Shown in pieces: positions 7,867-16,661 of a DNA stretch of 64,000 nucleotides. The notes beneath the pieces are model-generated. The model saw nothing but the letters and a program-made list of their open reading frames with translations, was not told the origin of the DNA and made no database searches. The first letter of the stretch is position 1, and the number at the start of each line of letters is the position of its first letter. The translations under genes and the position numbers were made by a program. The stretch covers positions 1 through 64,000 of the forward strand of contig CAZFBN010000007.1 of NCBI GenBank assembly GCA_964517145.1. The letters run 5' to 3'. Source of the DNA: JADJNW01 sp964517145 (GTDB lineage: Bacteria > Bacteroidota > Bacteroidia > Chitinophagales > Saprospiraceae).

Positions 7867-10425
7867 ATGAATTCATTTGTAACAAAAACCTTCATTCATC
7901 TGGGTGTTATCCTTGCTTTTTTGATCGTAGCAGCCATCTATTTTGCACCGCAATTGCAAGGTAAAAAATTGCCGCAGAGCGATATTGTTCAATATGAGGG
8001 CATGGCGCGCGAATCGAAGGTATTTGAAGAAAAAACCGGCAAAAAAATACTTTGGACGAACGCCATGTTTGGCGGGATGCCTACTTATCAAATCAATACG
8101 GTTGACTCCGGTAATCAACTTAGAAAAGTAGAAACGGTCGCATTGCTAGGGATGGACGTGCCAATAGGGCGATTTTTTGTTGCCATGGTTTGTTTTTACA
8201 TTTTAATGGTGGTGCTGGGCGTCAATCCTATTCTAAGCGCAATTGGATCGATTGCTTTTGGCTTTACAACGAACAATTTAATCTTGCTGGAAGCGGGTCA
8301 CCTCACCAAATTATCTGCCATTAGCCACTTGCCGCTGGTTGCTGCGGGTATGATTTTGGCATTTAGAAAAAAATACCTGGCAGGTGGGCTCTTGTTTGCG
8401 CTCGGGTTGGGGCTGGATTTATTCAGCAACCACGTGCAAATGACGTATTATTTTGCGCTCACAGTTCTTATATTTGGCGTAGCAGAATTAATTCATTGCA
8501 TTCGCAACAAAGAAACGGCGCATTTTGCAAAAGCGGCGGGTGTTTTGATCCTGGCAGGAGTGCTGGCGGTTGGCTCAGCCGCTTCCAATCTTTTGGTAAC
8601 ATACGAATATTCACGCGATACCATGCGCGGTAAGCCTATTTTACAAGCAGACTCCAATACAGATACCGAATCAAACAGCAGCACCGTAGAGGGTTTAGCA
8701 TGGGATTATGCGATGCGATGGAGCAACGGCACACTTGACGTTTTTTCTTCATTTATTCCGGGGCTAGTGGGTGGCGGTTCGCAAGAGCCATTGGGTGAAA
8801 ATTCTGAAACATATCAAGCGCTACGTAATCGTGGTGTAGCAACCGCTGCTTTGGATGATCTGAAACTACCGCTCTATTGGGGCGCTTTACCATCTACAAG
8901 TGGCCCTGCTTATTTTGGTGCTACCGTGTTTTTCTTCTTTTTAATGGGCATATTTTTGGTGAAAGGACCTGCCAAATGGTGGCTGGTATTGGGTACACTG
9001 CTGACCTTTCTACTGTCAATGGGCAAAAACCTGGAGTGGTTTAATCGCTTGTTTTTTGATTATTTTCCATTGTATAATAAATTTCGGACGCCCAATTCAG
9101 TCCTCAGCATCACTGCGTTTTTAGTGCCAACGCTTGGATTTATGGCATTGTGGGAAGTGCTAAAGAAAAATGCGGACGCCGAACAAACCAAACGCGCTCT
9201 GTACATTGGCGGCGGCATTGCGGCGGCAATTGCTCTGTTTTTTGTGTTGATCGGACCTTCCATGTTCAATTTTCGGGGTGCCGGTGACGAACAATTGACG
9301 CAGGCACAGTTTGACATCAATTGGATCATTGCAGACCGGAAAGCGCTGATGCGCAATGACGCGCTGCGTTCCTTGGTTTTAGTGTTGCTGAGTGGCGGTT
9401 TGATCTGGGCTTATTTGCAAAAATGGATCAATAAAACGGTGGTGATTGCAGGGTTGTCGGTGCTCGTGTTGTTTGATTTGTGGGGCGTGGGCAGACGATA
9501 TGTGAATGCGGACAGTTTTGTTGCACAAAATAATTATGCTAATAATTTCCAGCCACGTCAGGTGGACGAGTTGGTTTTGAAAGATTCCGATCCTAATTTC
9601 CGGGTGCTGGATTTGACCGTGAATACGTTCAATAATGCTTCCTCTTCTTATTTTCATAAAACCATCGGCGGGTATCACCCTGCCAAACTGCAACGTTATC
9701 AAGACATTATAGATCGTCATATTTCTAAAAATAATGAAAAAGTGTTGAATATGCTCAACACAAAATATTTCATTGTGCAAAATCAGCAAACCAGACAAGC
9801 GGACGCTCAAATCAACATGGCAGCCCTTGGCAACGCCTGGTTTGTGGACAATATTCAGCCAGTTAAAACTGCCAATGAAGAAATTGATGCGTTGAACACA
9901 TTTAATCCAGCAAGTGAAGCAATTATTCACCAAGAATTTAATAATTATATTCAAAATTTTGATCCACAAATAGATTCCTTGGGTTCGATCAAATTGATAT
10001 CATATCAACCGGATCACTTAGTTTATGAAAGTAATGCCGCAAGCGAGCAGTTGGCGGTATTTTCGGAGGTTTGGTATGGTCCGAATAAAGGTTGGCAGGC
10101 TTACATTGACGGGAAACCGATGGAGCACATTCGCGCCAATTATGTGCTGCGGGCAATGCGCATACCGGCTGGGAAACATAAAATTGAATTCATTTTTGAT
10201 CCGCAGATTTATAAAACTGGCACTTTAATTTCAGCGATTTTTTCAAGCTTGATTGTATTAGGATTGCTAGGTTTTGTGGGTTACACAGGTTATAATGGTT
10301 ATAAAAAAGCGCAAAATGAGCCAAAACCAGAACCTAAACCTAAACAACAGCCAGCACAAGCGACCACCAGCCGCAGTACCACAACTACCAGTCGTCCTAT
10401 CAGCAAACCCAAAAAGAAAAAGTAA
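7867..10425 (+). CDS. YfhO-family multi-spanning membrane protein
   Basis: 852 residues. It has an N-terminal membrane helix, a short soluble loop with LWTNAMFGGMPTYQ, then many hydrophobic segments to about residue 560 (for example GGLLFALGLGLDLFSNHVQM), a C-terminal periplasmic-type domain with a YGPNKGWQAYIDGKP motif and a last helix near 795-815. The end is a low-complexity Lys/Pro/Thr/Ser tail (PKPEPKPKQQP... to KKKK). The YfhO family is linked to glycosylation of envelope polymers and resembles GT-C-type transferases in topology. It lies between gpsA and a run of glycan genes, which fits an envelope role. The substrate is unknown. Confidence 0.88.
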   Translation: MNSFVTKTFIHLGVILAFLIVAAIYFAPQLQGKKLPQSDIVQYEGMARESKVFEEKTGKKILWTNAMFGGMPTYQINTVDSGNQLRKVETVALLGMDVPIGRFFVAMVCFYILMVVLGVNPILSAIGSIAFGFTTNNLILLEAGHLTKLSAISHLPLVAAGMILAFRKKYLAGGLLFALGLGLDLFSNHVQMTYYFALTVLIFGVAELIHCIRNKETAHFAKAAGVLILAGVLAVGSAASNLLVTYEYSRDTMRGKPILQADSNTDTESNSSTVEGLAWDYAMRWSNGTLDVFSSFIPGLVGGGSQEPLGENSETYQALRNRGVATAALDDLKLPLYWGALPSTSGPAYFGATVFFFFLMGIFLVKGPAKWWLVLGTLLTFLLSMGKNLEWFNRLFFDYFPLYNKFRTPNSVLSITAFLVPTLGFMALWEVLKKNADAEQTKRALYIGGGIAAAIALFFVLIGPSMFNFRGAGDEQLTQAQFDINWIIADRKALMRNDALRSLVLVLLSGGLIWAYLQKWINKTVVIAGLSVLVLFDLWGVGRRYVNADSFVAQNNYANNFQPRQVDELVLKDSDPNFRVLDLTVNTFNNASSSYFHKTIGGYHPAKLQRYQDIIDRHISKNNEKVLNMLNTKYFIVQNQQTRQADAQINMAALGNAWFVDNIQPVKTANEEIDALNTFNPASEAIIHQEFNNYIQNFDPQIDSLGSIKLISYQPDHLVYESNAASEQLAVFSEVWYGPNKGWQAYIDGKPMEHIRANYVLRAMRIPAGKHKIEFIFDPQIYKTGTLISAIFSSLIVLGLLGFVGYTGYNGYKKAQNEPKPEPKPKQQPAQATTSRSTTTTSRPISKPKKKK

Positions 10426-10441
10426 TTAATCATTCGTTCTG

Positions 10442-10490
10442 TTCAGATAGCTATGGCATATTTACACAATATGAATAGGTCATAGCTAAC
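10442..10490. repeat. Inverted repeat between YfhO and GT4 genes
   Basis: TAGCTATG and CATAGCTA form an 8-bp perfect inverted repeat separated by about 25 bases in the 74-base gap before the glycosyltransferase start. It may be an intercistronic hairpin; no T-run follows. Confidence 0.35.
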
Positions 10491-10499
10491 TTATAAAAA

Positions 10500-11645
10500 A
10501 TGTCGAAAATCGCCGTTATCATACCGCATCAATTTGTGCCGCCCGCGAATGGCGGACACGCCGCCGGCTATGGCTTTTGCGAATTTCTGGCAAAGGAACG
10601 CGAAATAGTGGTCATCTCCACCACCAATAATCCTGATATTCCCCTCCCCTTTCGGCTCAAACGATTATTTAGTGATCGATTTTATAAATATTTTAGTCCT
10701 GTCGTAGGCTTTCGTTTGTGGCAATTTTTAAAAAAGGAACATATTACACATTGTGTCATTCAGCAGCCGTTTATTGGTTTAATGATATTGCCAATTGTAA
10801 AATTACTAAATATAAAACTAATCGTTTATTCTCATAATATTGAGTATCAAAGATTTCAAACCATCGGCAAATGGTGGTGGCGCTTATTGTATTTAGTAGA
10901 GTGGTTATTATATCGAGCCGCAAATGCTGTGTTATTCATTTCCAGAGATGATATGCGCGATGCGATTCCCATTTTTAAACTAAATCCCAATCGGTGTTTT
11001 GAAATGCCCTACGGGACGCGCTATCCCAGCACTCCACCTGGACGTGACGCTGCACGCGCAACCATCATTCAACGCCATCAGCTTGATTCTCAGGCATTTC
11101 TGATTTTATTTTTTGCCACGCATTCTTACAAACCCAATACCGACGCACTGGAGCGCATTTTGGATATAATAAATCCTATCTTATTACAAAAAGCGGATTT
11201 TTCTTATAAAATCTTGATATGTGGTGGCGGTTTACCAGAGCGTTTTAATAAATTAACTGCATATCAGAACAAGAACATTCACTACGTCGGCTTCGTTGAT
11301 AATATAGATGAATATATCCAGGCATGTGATGTAACGTTGAATCCGGTGATTACCGGCGGTGGCGTGAAAACCAAAATGGTGGAAGCCATTGCGCTAGGTA
11401 CGCCCGTTATTTCGGCAAAAACCGGTGCCAAAGGCGTTGATCCTGTGGCTTGTGGCGATAAATTAATTATATTGGAAGACCATGATAATCAAGGCTTTGC
11501 AGAAGCAATTTTACATTTAAAAAGTCAATATTACATACCCACCCCAGCTTCTTTTTACAAGGAATATTACTGGGCAAATGCGATACAACCGGCGTTAAAA
11601 GAGATGCCGGATGTCAGAAGTCAGATGCCAGATGTGCCCTCTTAA
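10500..11645 (+). CDS. GT4-type glycosyltransferase (GT-B fold)
   Basis: 381 residues. The N-terminal half begins IAVIIPHQFVPPANGGHAAG, the glycine-rich acceptor-side loop of GT4 enzymes. The C-terminal half has the donor-side pattern HYVGFVDNIDEYIQACDVTL followed by NPVITGGGVKTKMVEAIALG, where the E of the E-x7-E type motif sits in MVEAIALGTPVIS. It should transfer a nucleotide-activated sugar at the cytoplasmic membrane face. The gene precedes the methyltransferase by 23 bases. The last dozen residues (MPDVRSQMPDV) are encoded by a low-complexity direct repeat that also occurs in intergenic DNA of this window, so the C-terminus may be a recent extension. Confidence 0.88.
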   Translation: MSKIAVIIPHQFVPPANGGHAAGYGFCEFLAKEREIVVISTTNNPDIPLPFRLKRLFSDRFYKYFSPVVGFRLWQFLKKEHITHCVIQQPFIGLMILPIVKLLNIKLIVYSHNIEYQRFQTIGKWWWRLLYLVEWLLYRAANAVLFISRDDMRDAIPIFKLNPNRCFEMPYGTRYPSTPPGRDAARATIIQRHQLDSQAFLILFFATHSYKPNTDALERILDIINPILLQKADFSYKILICGGGLPERFNKLTAYQNKNIHYVGFVDNIDEYIQACDVTLNPVITGGGVKTKMVEAIALGTPVISAKTGAKGVDPVACGDKLIILEDHDNQGFAEAILHLKSQYYIPTPASFYKEYYWANAIQPALKEMPDVRSQMPDVPS

Positions 11646-11668
11646 TTTAGAACTCATAACTAAATAAT

Positions 11669-12427
11669 ATGCGATTTGAAGATAGAATACCGGACGAGTT
11701 ATTTAAAGGCGATCATTACCTGGGGCGTCCGGCAGATTTTGATGATAAAATTGTGCATCGGCGGGTAGCGCTGGTGCGCGAGATTCCGGGTTTCACCGGC
11801 AAAGACTTGAATTTACTGGACATTGGCTGCGGGAATGGCGCTTCGATGTTTTTATTAGCAAATGAATTTAAGTATTGTCTGGGGTTGGAAGTGGAAACTG
11901 CCCATCAAGATTCTTTTGAACATTATAAAAAGCAACATCATATTAATAATTGTAATTTCCGCATTTTTGATATTGAAAATCAATCGCTTGAGCAGCAATT
12001 TGATCGAATTATCAGTTTTGAAGTGATCGAACATTTACGCGATGATAAAAATGTAAGCTTTTATTATAAAACTTTAAAACCTGGCGGCATCGCTGCGATT
12101 TCTGTGCCAAACAAATGGTGGATTTTTGAAACGCATGGTGCAAAATTACCCTTATTACCTTGGAATCGTGTGCCGTTTTTCTCCTGGCTTCCCCGCCCGA
12201 TCCACGAACGCTTTGCCAATGCACGTATTTACACAAAAAGTCGCATTAAAAATTTATTGGAAAACGCTGGTTTTCAGGTAGAAAAGATTGACTATATCAC
12301 TGCGCCGCTCGATGTTTTAAAGGAAAGTAAAATAAAAACCTGGTTAATTAATACTATTTTTAAAGGCGATGTAACAAAAGTTCCATTTTTATCCACATCG
12401 TTATTTGTAGTGGCAAGAAAAAAATAA
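11669..12427 (+). CDS. Class I SAM-dependent methyltransferase
   Basis: 252 residues. Motif I LLDIGCGNGASMFLLA (about 49-64) binds SAM. FDRIISFEVIEHLRDD is motif IV, and LKPGGIAAISVPNKWW is post-motif IV. It belongs to the Methyltransf_11/23-like group often found among surface-polysaccharide and natural-product genes. The tight spacing to the GT4 gene suggests it methylates the same glycan or its lipid carrier product; that is inferred from context only. Confidence 0.88.
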   Translation: MRFEDRIPDELFKGDHYLGRPADFDDKIVHRRVALVREIPGFTGKDLNLLDIGCGNGASMFLLANEFKYCLGLEVETAHQDSFEHYKKQHHINNCNFRIFDIENQSLEQQFDRIISFEVIEHLRDDKNVSFYYKTLKPGGIAAISVPNKWWIFETHGAKLPLLPWNRVPFFSWLPRPIHERFANARIYTKSRIKNLLENAGFQVEKIDYITAPLDVLKESKIKTWLINTIFKGDVTKVPFLSTSLFVVARKK

Positions 12428-12431
12428 AGTA

Positions 12432-12462
12432 TTGCTTAAATGCCTAAAAAAATGTATTTTTG
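12432..12462 (+). promoter_or_regulatory. Promoter of the Uma2 gene
   Basis: TTG at 12432-12434, a 20-base spacer, then TATTTTTG at 12455-12462. This is a good match to the Bacteroidota TTG/TANNTTTG promoter, ending 18 bases before the Uma2 ATG. Confidence 0.55.
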
Positions 12463-12480
12463 AATTGAAAATGAAATGAT

Positions 12481-13086
12481 ATGGCTACAGCCAGCAAAAT
12501 AGAACCACAGCCAGGCGGCAGACAAGAGCAAATGATTCCTAGAGCACTCATCTATGAAGAAATAGATGGAAAACCTATCTATTATCGTGGTTATCAGGAT
12601 GTTTTGAATAAAAAAAATACACCAGAAGGTATTATGGGCTCCAGTAGTTTACAAGTAAAATTAGCACAACTCATTCTACGATATTTATTTGCTCAGCTAG
12701 ATGCCGACAAATGGGAAATCTTTCCTGGCGAAGCAGGCATGCACCTTTCCAAAGGCAATAACCTCGCTTCGGATATTGCTATTTATTCAGCGGAACAGTT
12801 AAAAGATTATACCTTCGATGTAAAATATTTTGAAATAGCGCCCAAAGTTGTTATAGAAATTGATACAAAAGCGGATTTGAATGTAATACAGTGGGAAACT
12901 TATTTAAAACAAAAAAATCAGAAGCTATTGGAGTGGGGCGTGGAGCGGATCATTTGGGTGCTCACAGCATCTGAACAGGTTATTTTAGTAGAACCCAACC
13001 AGGATTGGCGCACCCGCGACTGGAACAAACCGGTAGAAATTGTAGAAGGGTTTGAAATAGTAATAGAAACGCTTTTAAAGAAATAA
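12481..13086 (+). CDS. Uma2-family (DUF820) PD-(D/E)xK nuclease-like protein
   Basis: 201 residues. The family core is visible: MGSSSLQVKLAQLILRYL helix, LASDIAIYS with the first acidic residue, APKVVIEIDTKADLN with the central strand, then WETYLKQKNQKLLEWGVERI and IIWVL. Uma2 proteins are restriction-endonuclease-like, abundant in cyanobacteria, and of unproven function. It has its own promoter and does not look part of the glycan operon. An XisI gene, another family best known from cyanobacteria, faces it on the opposite strand 25 bases away. Confidence 0.85.
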   Translation: MATASKIEPQPGGRQEQMIPRALIYEEIDGKPIYYRGYQDVLNKKNTPEGIMGSSSLQVKLAQLILRYLFAQLDADKWEIFPGEAGMHLSKGNNLASDIAIYSAEQLKDYTFDVKYFEIAPKVVIEIDTKADLNVIQWETYLKQKNQKLLEWGVERIIWVLTASEQVILVEPNQDWRTRDWNKPVEIVEGFEIVIETLLKK

Positions 13087-13111
13087 AATCATTCAGTTTA
13101 ACATTAAAAAA

Positions 13112-13450
13112 TTAAGCAGCAGCAAAACCAGAATAAGGACGTTTGTAAGGTGCTAAAAAACCAAGCACAATATCATGTTGGGGAATCCCCATTTCTATTA
13201 ATTCATCTACAATTACAGCATCCGTCCAATCCTGCTGCACCCACACTTTCTCATCCTTGATATCAATATGAATAATAGTATGATATATGGGCGTTTTATC
13301 CTTCCAGCCAACATTCATAATCAAATAATGATTCCGTTCACGGTCGGCAATAAGCTCCGTTTCTACATCAGGCTGACCTGTACCTTGAAACTGAGCGTAC
13401 TTTTTTAATAACTCAATAACAATATTTTGGTATTTTATTAAATTTTCCAT
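13112..13450 (-). CDS. xisI: XisI-family protein (fdxN excision controlling factor-like)
   Basis: 112 residues, close to the family's usual 110-ish. Diagnostic stretches are NHYLIMNVGWKDK, TIIHIDIKDEKVWVQQDWTD, ELIEMGIPQHDIVLGFLAP and a C-terminal GFAAA. In Anabaena, XisH and XisI control excision of the fdxN element. Many genomes carry them in other contexts, where their job is unknown. No xisH is next to it here; the neighbour is Uma2, convergent. The protein appears intact. Acquisition from a cyanobacterium-like source is an inference. Confidence 0.88.
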   Translation of the reverse strand: MENLIKYQNIVIELLKKYAQFQGTGQPDVETELIADRERNHYLIMNVGWKDKTPIYHTIIHIDIKDEKVWVQQDWTDAVIVDELIEMGIPQHDIVLGFLAPYKRPYSGFAAA

Positions 13451-13497
13451 TGCAATATTATTTCTTCATCTGGTTTGAATAAATTCATGCCCTTGAT

Positions 13498-14445
13498 TTA
13501 AATTTCACCCTTATTTTTCACACGTCTTTTTAACAACGCCGTATAAACCGTGCCCACGCGCTTTGCCACTTTTTTAAATACATCAATCAGCCAGTTTTCG
13601 ATGTAATAATTTTTAAATAATAATTTAGGGGTGTAAATCACTAAATGAACGAGCATCATAACAAATGCTACTACGCTGATTAACAGCAAATTAAGCGGAT
13701 TTAAACTGACATTTTTCGCATCCACATTGTCCCGACCGAGCGCAAATGCCGATTGAAAAAACCAATCTACTTTCATTTTATAAGGCGCGACTAAATGTCG
13801 AATGAATAACTCGGGGTCGTGTGCAATTTGAATCCCATCCGCGCGCATGCGGTGCTGCAATTCCGTCTCTTCATTATAGGCAATGGTATTACCAATCATG
13901 CCCAATTTTACATCAAAGCCGCTATATTTAGCTAAGGTTGGTTTATGTATCACCATGATACAGCCAATGGCAAACTGATTGCCGTGAATCGGCGTCACCG
14001 TTTTGTAAGGTAATTCATTGGTAGCCACGTATTTATCTTTGTACCAATGTGGTTTTGGATATTTATACCAGGGCAATGCCACCCCACCAAAATATTTATA
14101 GGGATAATAATGAATGGTAAAAAGCGCCCGCTCTACTAAATTATCGGATGCCAGCGCATCATCATCTAAATACAATACCCACTCGGATTGCGCCTCTGCA
14201 TACGCCCGGTTGCGCGCATAGCTCAAGCCCTGCTGCGTTTCTACAATTACTCGCAAATTCGGCACTTTTCCTACAAAAGATTCAGCGGTCGATTGGGTAT
14301 GATCGGGCGAATTATTGTTCACAACAATCACTTCAAATACTTCTGAATCAGCCGTTTGCGTTGTAAGCGATTGCAGGCATTCCGCCAGAATATCGGCGCG
14401 ATTGTACGTACAAATGAGAATAGAAAGTTGAAATGGTTCTTGCAT
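13498..14445 (-). CDS. Family 2 glycosyltransferase
   Basis: 315 residues from the ATG at 14445; an in-frame TTG four codons upstream is less likely. The N-terminus FQLSILICTYNRADILAECL is the GT-A nucleotide-sugar binding strand. YAEAQSEWVLYLDDDALAS holds the DxD-type motif (LDDD). LGMIGNTIAYNEETELQHRM carries the acceptor-side ED-like motif. A hydrophobic segment near 250-275 (LLLISVVAFVMMLVHLVIY) suggests membrane attachment. It probably contributes to the same envelope glycan as the adjacent divergent flippase gene. Confidence 0.88.
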   Translation of the reverse strand: MQEPFQLSILICTYNRADILAECLQSLTTQTADSEVFEVIVVNNNSPDHTQSTAESFVGKVPNLRVIVETQQGLSYARNRAYAEAQSEWVLYLDDDALASDNLVERALFTIHYYPYKYFGGVALPWYKYPKPHWYKDKYVATNELPYKTVTPIHGNQFAIGCIMVIHKPTLAKYSGFDVKLGMIGNTIAYNEETELQHRMRADGIQIAHDPELFIRHLVAPYKMKVDWFFQSAFALGRDNVDAKNVSLNPLNLLLISVVAFVMMLVHLVIYTPKLLFKNYYIENWLIDVFKKVAKRVGTVYTALLKRRVKNKGEI

Positions 14446-14612
14446 TGTCTTTTTCAAATCGACTCAAAATTCGATAAATTCCAGCTTTTTCCATACATTT
14501 TTAACACGTCATCTAAAGTTTTTTTAAAATTCAAGGTGTTATTTTAAATATTTAATTTCCAGGAGATCGACATTACAAGTTTGAGCAATAATTTTTGTCC
14601 ATTTTACTTGCT

Positions 14613-14620
14613 TAATTTTG
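14613..14620 (+). promoter_or_regulatory. Candidate -7 promoter element of the flippase gene
   Basis: TAATTTTG matches TANNTTTG and lies 33 bases upstream of the GTG start of the flippase, within the divergent region shared with the GT2 gene. A TTG lies upstream but at short spacing (15 bases). Confidence 0.35.
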
Positions 14621-14653
14621 CTTTAATTTGCGCTTGTAAAAAATTGTACAAAC

Positions 14654-16165
14654 GTGGGGGTCATACAACGACAAGGCATTAAAGACAGCATAGTAGCATA
14701 CGCCGGTGTGGCGTTGGGCGCAGTGAATACCTTGTTTATTTATACCCTGATTCCTGAGGATTATTTTGGGTTGTATAATTTTTTGCTCAGTACAAGTCTG
14801 TTGTTGGGGGCATTGTTGCAAATGGGCATGCCGAATGTTTCCCTGCGTTTTTTCTCTACTTTCCGCACGGAAGACAATCGCCACAATGGTTTTTTGTTTT
14901 TATTATTATTACCAACACTCATTGCATCTGGCATTTTTATTATCATTTCATTCATTATTGTGCCTTATTTTCAAAAAGATTTAATACAAGCTGATAAACA
15001 ACTCCTGGCACAGTTCCTTTATTACTTGATTCCACTGGCTTTTTTTATAGCAGTAAATGGAATTTTGACTTATTACATCAAAAATTTTCTGCGCATTGTA
15101 GTCCCCACGTTGCTGGATAGCGTGTGGCTCAAAATTGCAGCAGGAGGACTATCCTTGCTTTTGGCATATTCGGTCATTCATTTAGAAGGATTTATCAATG
15201 GCATCGTAGCAGCTTATGGGGTCGCTACATTGGGATTATTTTTATATGCGCGTTGGTTGGGACAGTTGAATCTTCGTCCGAATTTTCCATTTTTAAAAAA
15301 ACCGCTGCTGCGGCAAATCGGGATTTTCGCGCTTTATGGCATTTTGGGCAGTGTTGGCGGTAACCTCATGACGCAGATTGATCGCACGATGATTCCTTTG
15401 TTGATAGAAGATAATGGTGTCGCGGAAAACGGGATTTTCAGTATTGTGGCTTACATTGGCACGACGATAGACATTCCGCGCAAATCGCTGGAAAAAATCG
15501 CCGCACCTGCGGTGGCGCAAGCCATTGCGGAGAATGACTGGGCGCATGTGGCGGACTTGTACAAACGTACTTCGATCAATCTTTTTGTCATTGGTGCTTT
15601 GCTTTTTCTGGGCATTTGGCTCAATTTGGATAGCATTTTTGCAATCATGTCAGAAGGAGAAAAATATGCGCCCGCCCGCAACATTGTTTTTATCATCGGC
15701 ATGGCTTCCCTGATTGATATGGTGACGAGTATTAATACGCACATCATCGCTTATTCCCGTTATTTTCGGGTGGCTTTTTACATCATTGTAGTGCTGGCAG
15801 GATTGAATATCGGGTTTAATTACTTGTTTATCAAGGTGTTCGGATTTGGAATAGAAGGCGCAGCTCTGGCGACTTTAGTCTCTATCGTCGTTTTTAATTT
15901 TATTAAATTATTATACATTTATTATACCTTTAAAATGCAGCCGTTCAGCAAAAGCATATTTGGGGTGCTGGTGATTGGGGTGCTGGTTTTTGGGGTGGTA
16001 TCAATGCTGCCTCTAACCGGGATCGCATTGTTAGACATTCTTTACAGATCATTAATAATTACCATTTTATACATTATTCCTATTCTCTATTTTCGCCTTT
16101 CCTTGGATTTAAACCACCTTTTAATAAAAATTTGGAACCAAGTGCGCGAACGCTTAAATTTTTAA
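14654..16165 (+). CDS. Oligosaccharide flippase / polysaccharide biosynthesis protein (MOP superfamily)
   Basis: 503 residues beginning at a GTG (translated VIQRQGIKDSIVAYAGVALG after the first two residues); no suitable ATG lies nearby. About 12-14 hydrophobic helices run to the C-terminus, as in Wzx/MurJ-type exporters. The central loop has the Bacteroidota-typical TQIDRTMIPLLIEDNGVAEN followed by GIFSIVAYIGTTIDIPRKSL. The protein should flip lipid-linked glycans across the inner membrane. Together with GT2, GT4 and the methyltransferase it marks a small surface-polysaccharide block, split over both strands. Confidence 0.87.
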   Translation: MGVIQRQGIKDSIVAYAGVALGAVNTLFIYTLIPEDYFGLYNFLLSTSLLLGALLQMGMPNVSLRFFSTFRTEDNRHNGFLFLLLLPTLIASGIFIIISFIIVPYFQKDLIQADKQLLAQFLYYLIPLAFFIAVNGILTYYIKNFLRIVVPTLLDSVWLKIAAGGLSLLLAYSVIHLEGFINGIVAAYGVATLGLFLYARWLGQLNLRPNFPFLKKPLLRQIGIFALYGILGSVGGNLMTQIDRTMIPLLIEDNGVAENGIFSIVAYIGTTIDIPRKSLEKIAAPAVAQAIAENDWAHVADLYKRTSINLFVIGALLFLGIWLNLDSIFAIMSEGEKYAPARNIVFIIGMASLIDMVTSINTHIIAYSRYFRVAFYIIVVLAGLNIGFNYLFIKVFGFGIEGAALATLVSIVVFNFIKLLYIYYTFKMQPFSKSIFGVLVIGVLVFGVVSMLPLTGIALLDILYRSLIITILYIIPILYFRLSLDLNHLLIKIWNQVRERLNF

Positions 16166-16199
16166 CATCTATGCTTTTTAAATATTAGATTTATTTCCA

Positions 16200-16207
16200 T
16201 ACCTTCG
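16200..16207 (+). promoter_or_regulatory. Candidate promoter element of the T9SS type B protein gene
   Basis: TACCTTCG is a one-base variant of TANNTTTG, 34 bases before the ATG at 16242. The same TTCG variant occurs at 18346-18353 before the rRNA methyltransferase gene. Confidence 0.35.
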
Positions 16208-16241
16208 CGCACGTATTTTGTTTTAACAAATTCAAAATCTC

Positions 16242-16616
16242 ATGAATATGGCAAAATCTACCCTTTTGTTGCTATGCGCTCTGTTTTGCCTGTCCGCATT
16301 CGACCAACCTCTTCCACAGAATGAATTTGCTTGTAACATTTTTGTGCCCAACGCCTTTTCACCCAATGATGACGGCGTGAACGACGTGTTTCAGGCACAT
16401 GTAGGCTGCACAGTGACAGCGTTTGATTTCCGCGTTTTTAATCGCTGGGGTCAAATGGTGTATTCTACTGTCAATCAAGAAGATGGCTGGGATGGTACGC
16501 TGAAAGGCGAGCCGATGCTGTCGGCGGTTTATACCTATGTGCTGCAAGTATCGTACGATCAGGAAGGAGAAACAAAAAGCGAAATCAAGACGGGCGATGT
16601 AGCGTTGATTCGTTGA
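16242..16616 (+). CDS. Minimal T9SS type B sorting-domain protein (CHU_C-like)
   Basis: 124 residues: a signal peptide (about 1-21) and then almost immediately the gliding-motility C-terminal (type B) domain, from CNIFVPNAFSPNDDGVNDVF through FDFRVFNRWGQMVYST to GWDGTLKGEPMLSAVYTYVL. The last strand ends GDVALIR, a typical type B end. Such domains normally sit at the end of large secreted adhesins; here only 7-10 residues separate the signal peptide from the domain, so there is no passenger. It may be a decayed remnant, an accessory or plug-like protein, or a small secreted factor. A strong bidirectional hairpin follows the stop. Confidence 0.85.
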   Translation: MNMAKSTLLLLCALFCLSAFDQPLPQNEFACNIFVPNAFSPNDDGVNDVFQAHVGCTVTAFDFRVFNRWGQMVYSTVNQEDGWDGTLKGEPMLSAVYTYVLQVSYDQEGETKSEIKTGDVALIR

Positions 16617-16620
16617 GTTG

Positions 16621-16652
16621 GTAGGCAGTGCAGCTTTGCTTACACTGCCTAC
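16621..16652. terminator. Bidirectional hairpin between convergent genes
   Basis: A perfect 10-bp stem, GTAGGCAGTG / CACTGCCTAC, sits between the stop of the type B sorting-domain gene (+) and the stop of the TapB-like gene (-). T-rich tracts on either side are weak, but the position suits termination of both transcripts. Confidence 0.65.
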
Positions 16653-16661
16653 TAATTGTTG

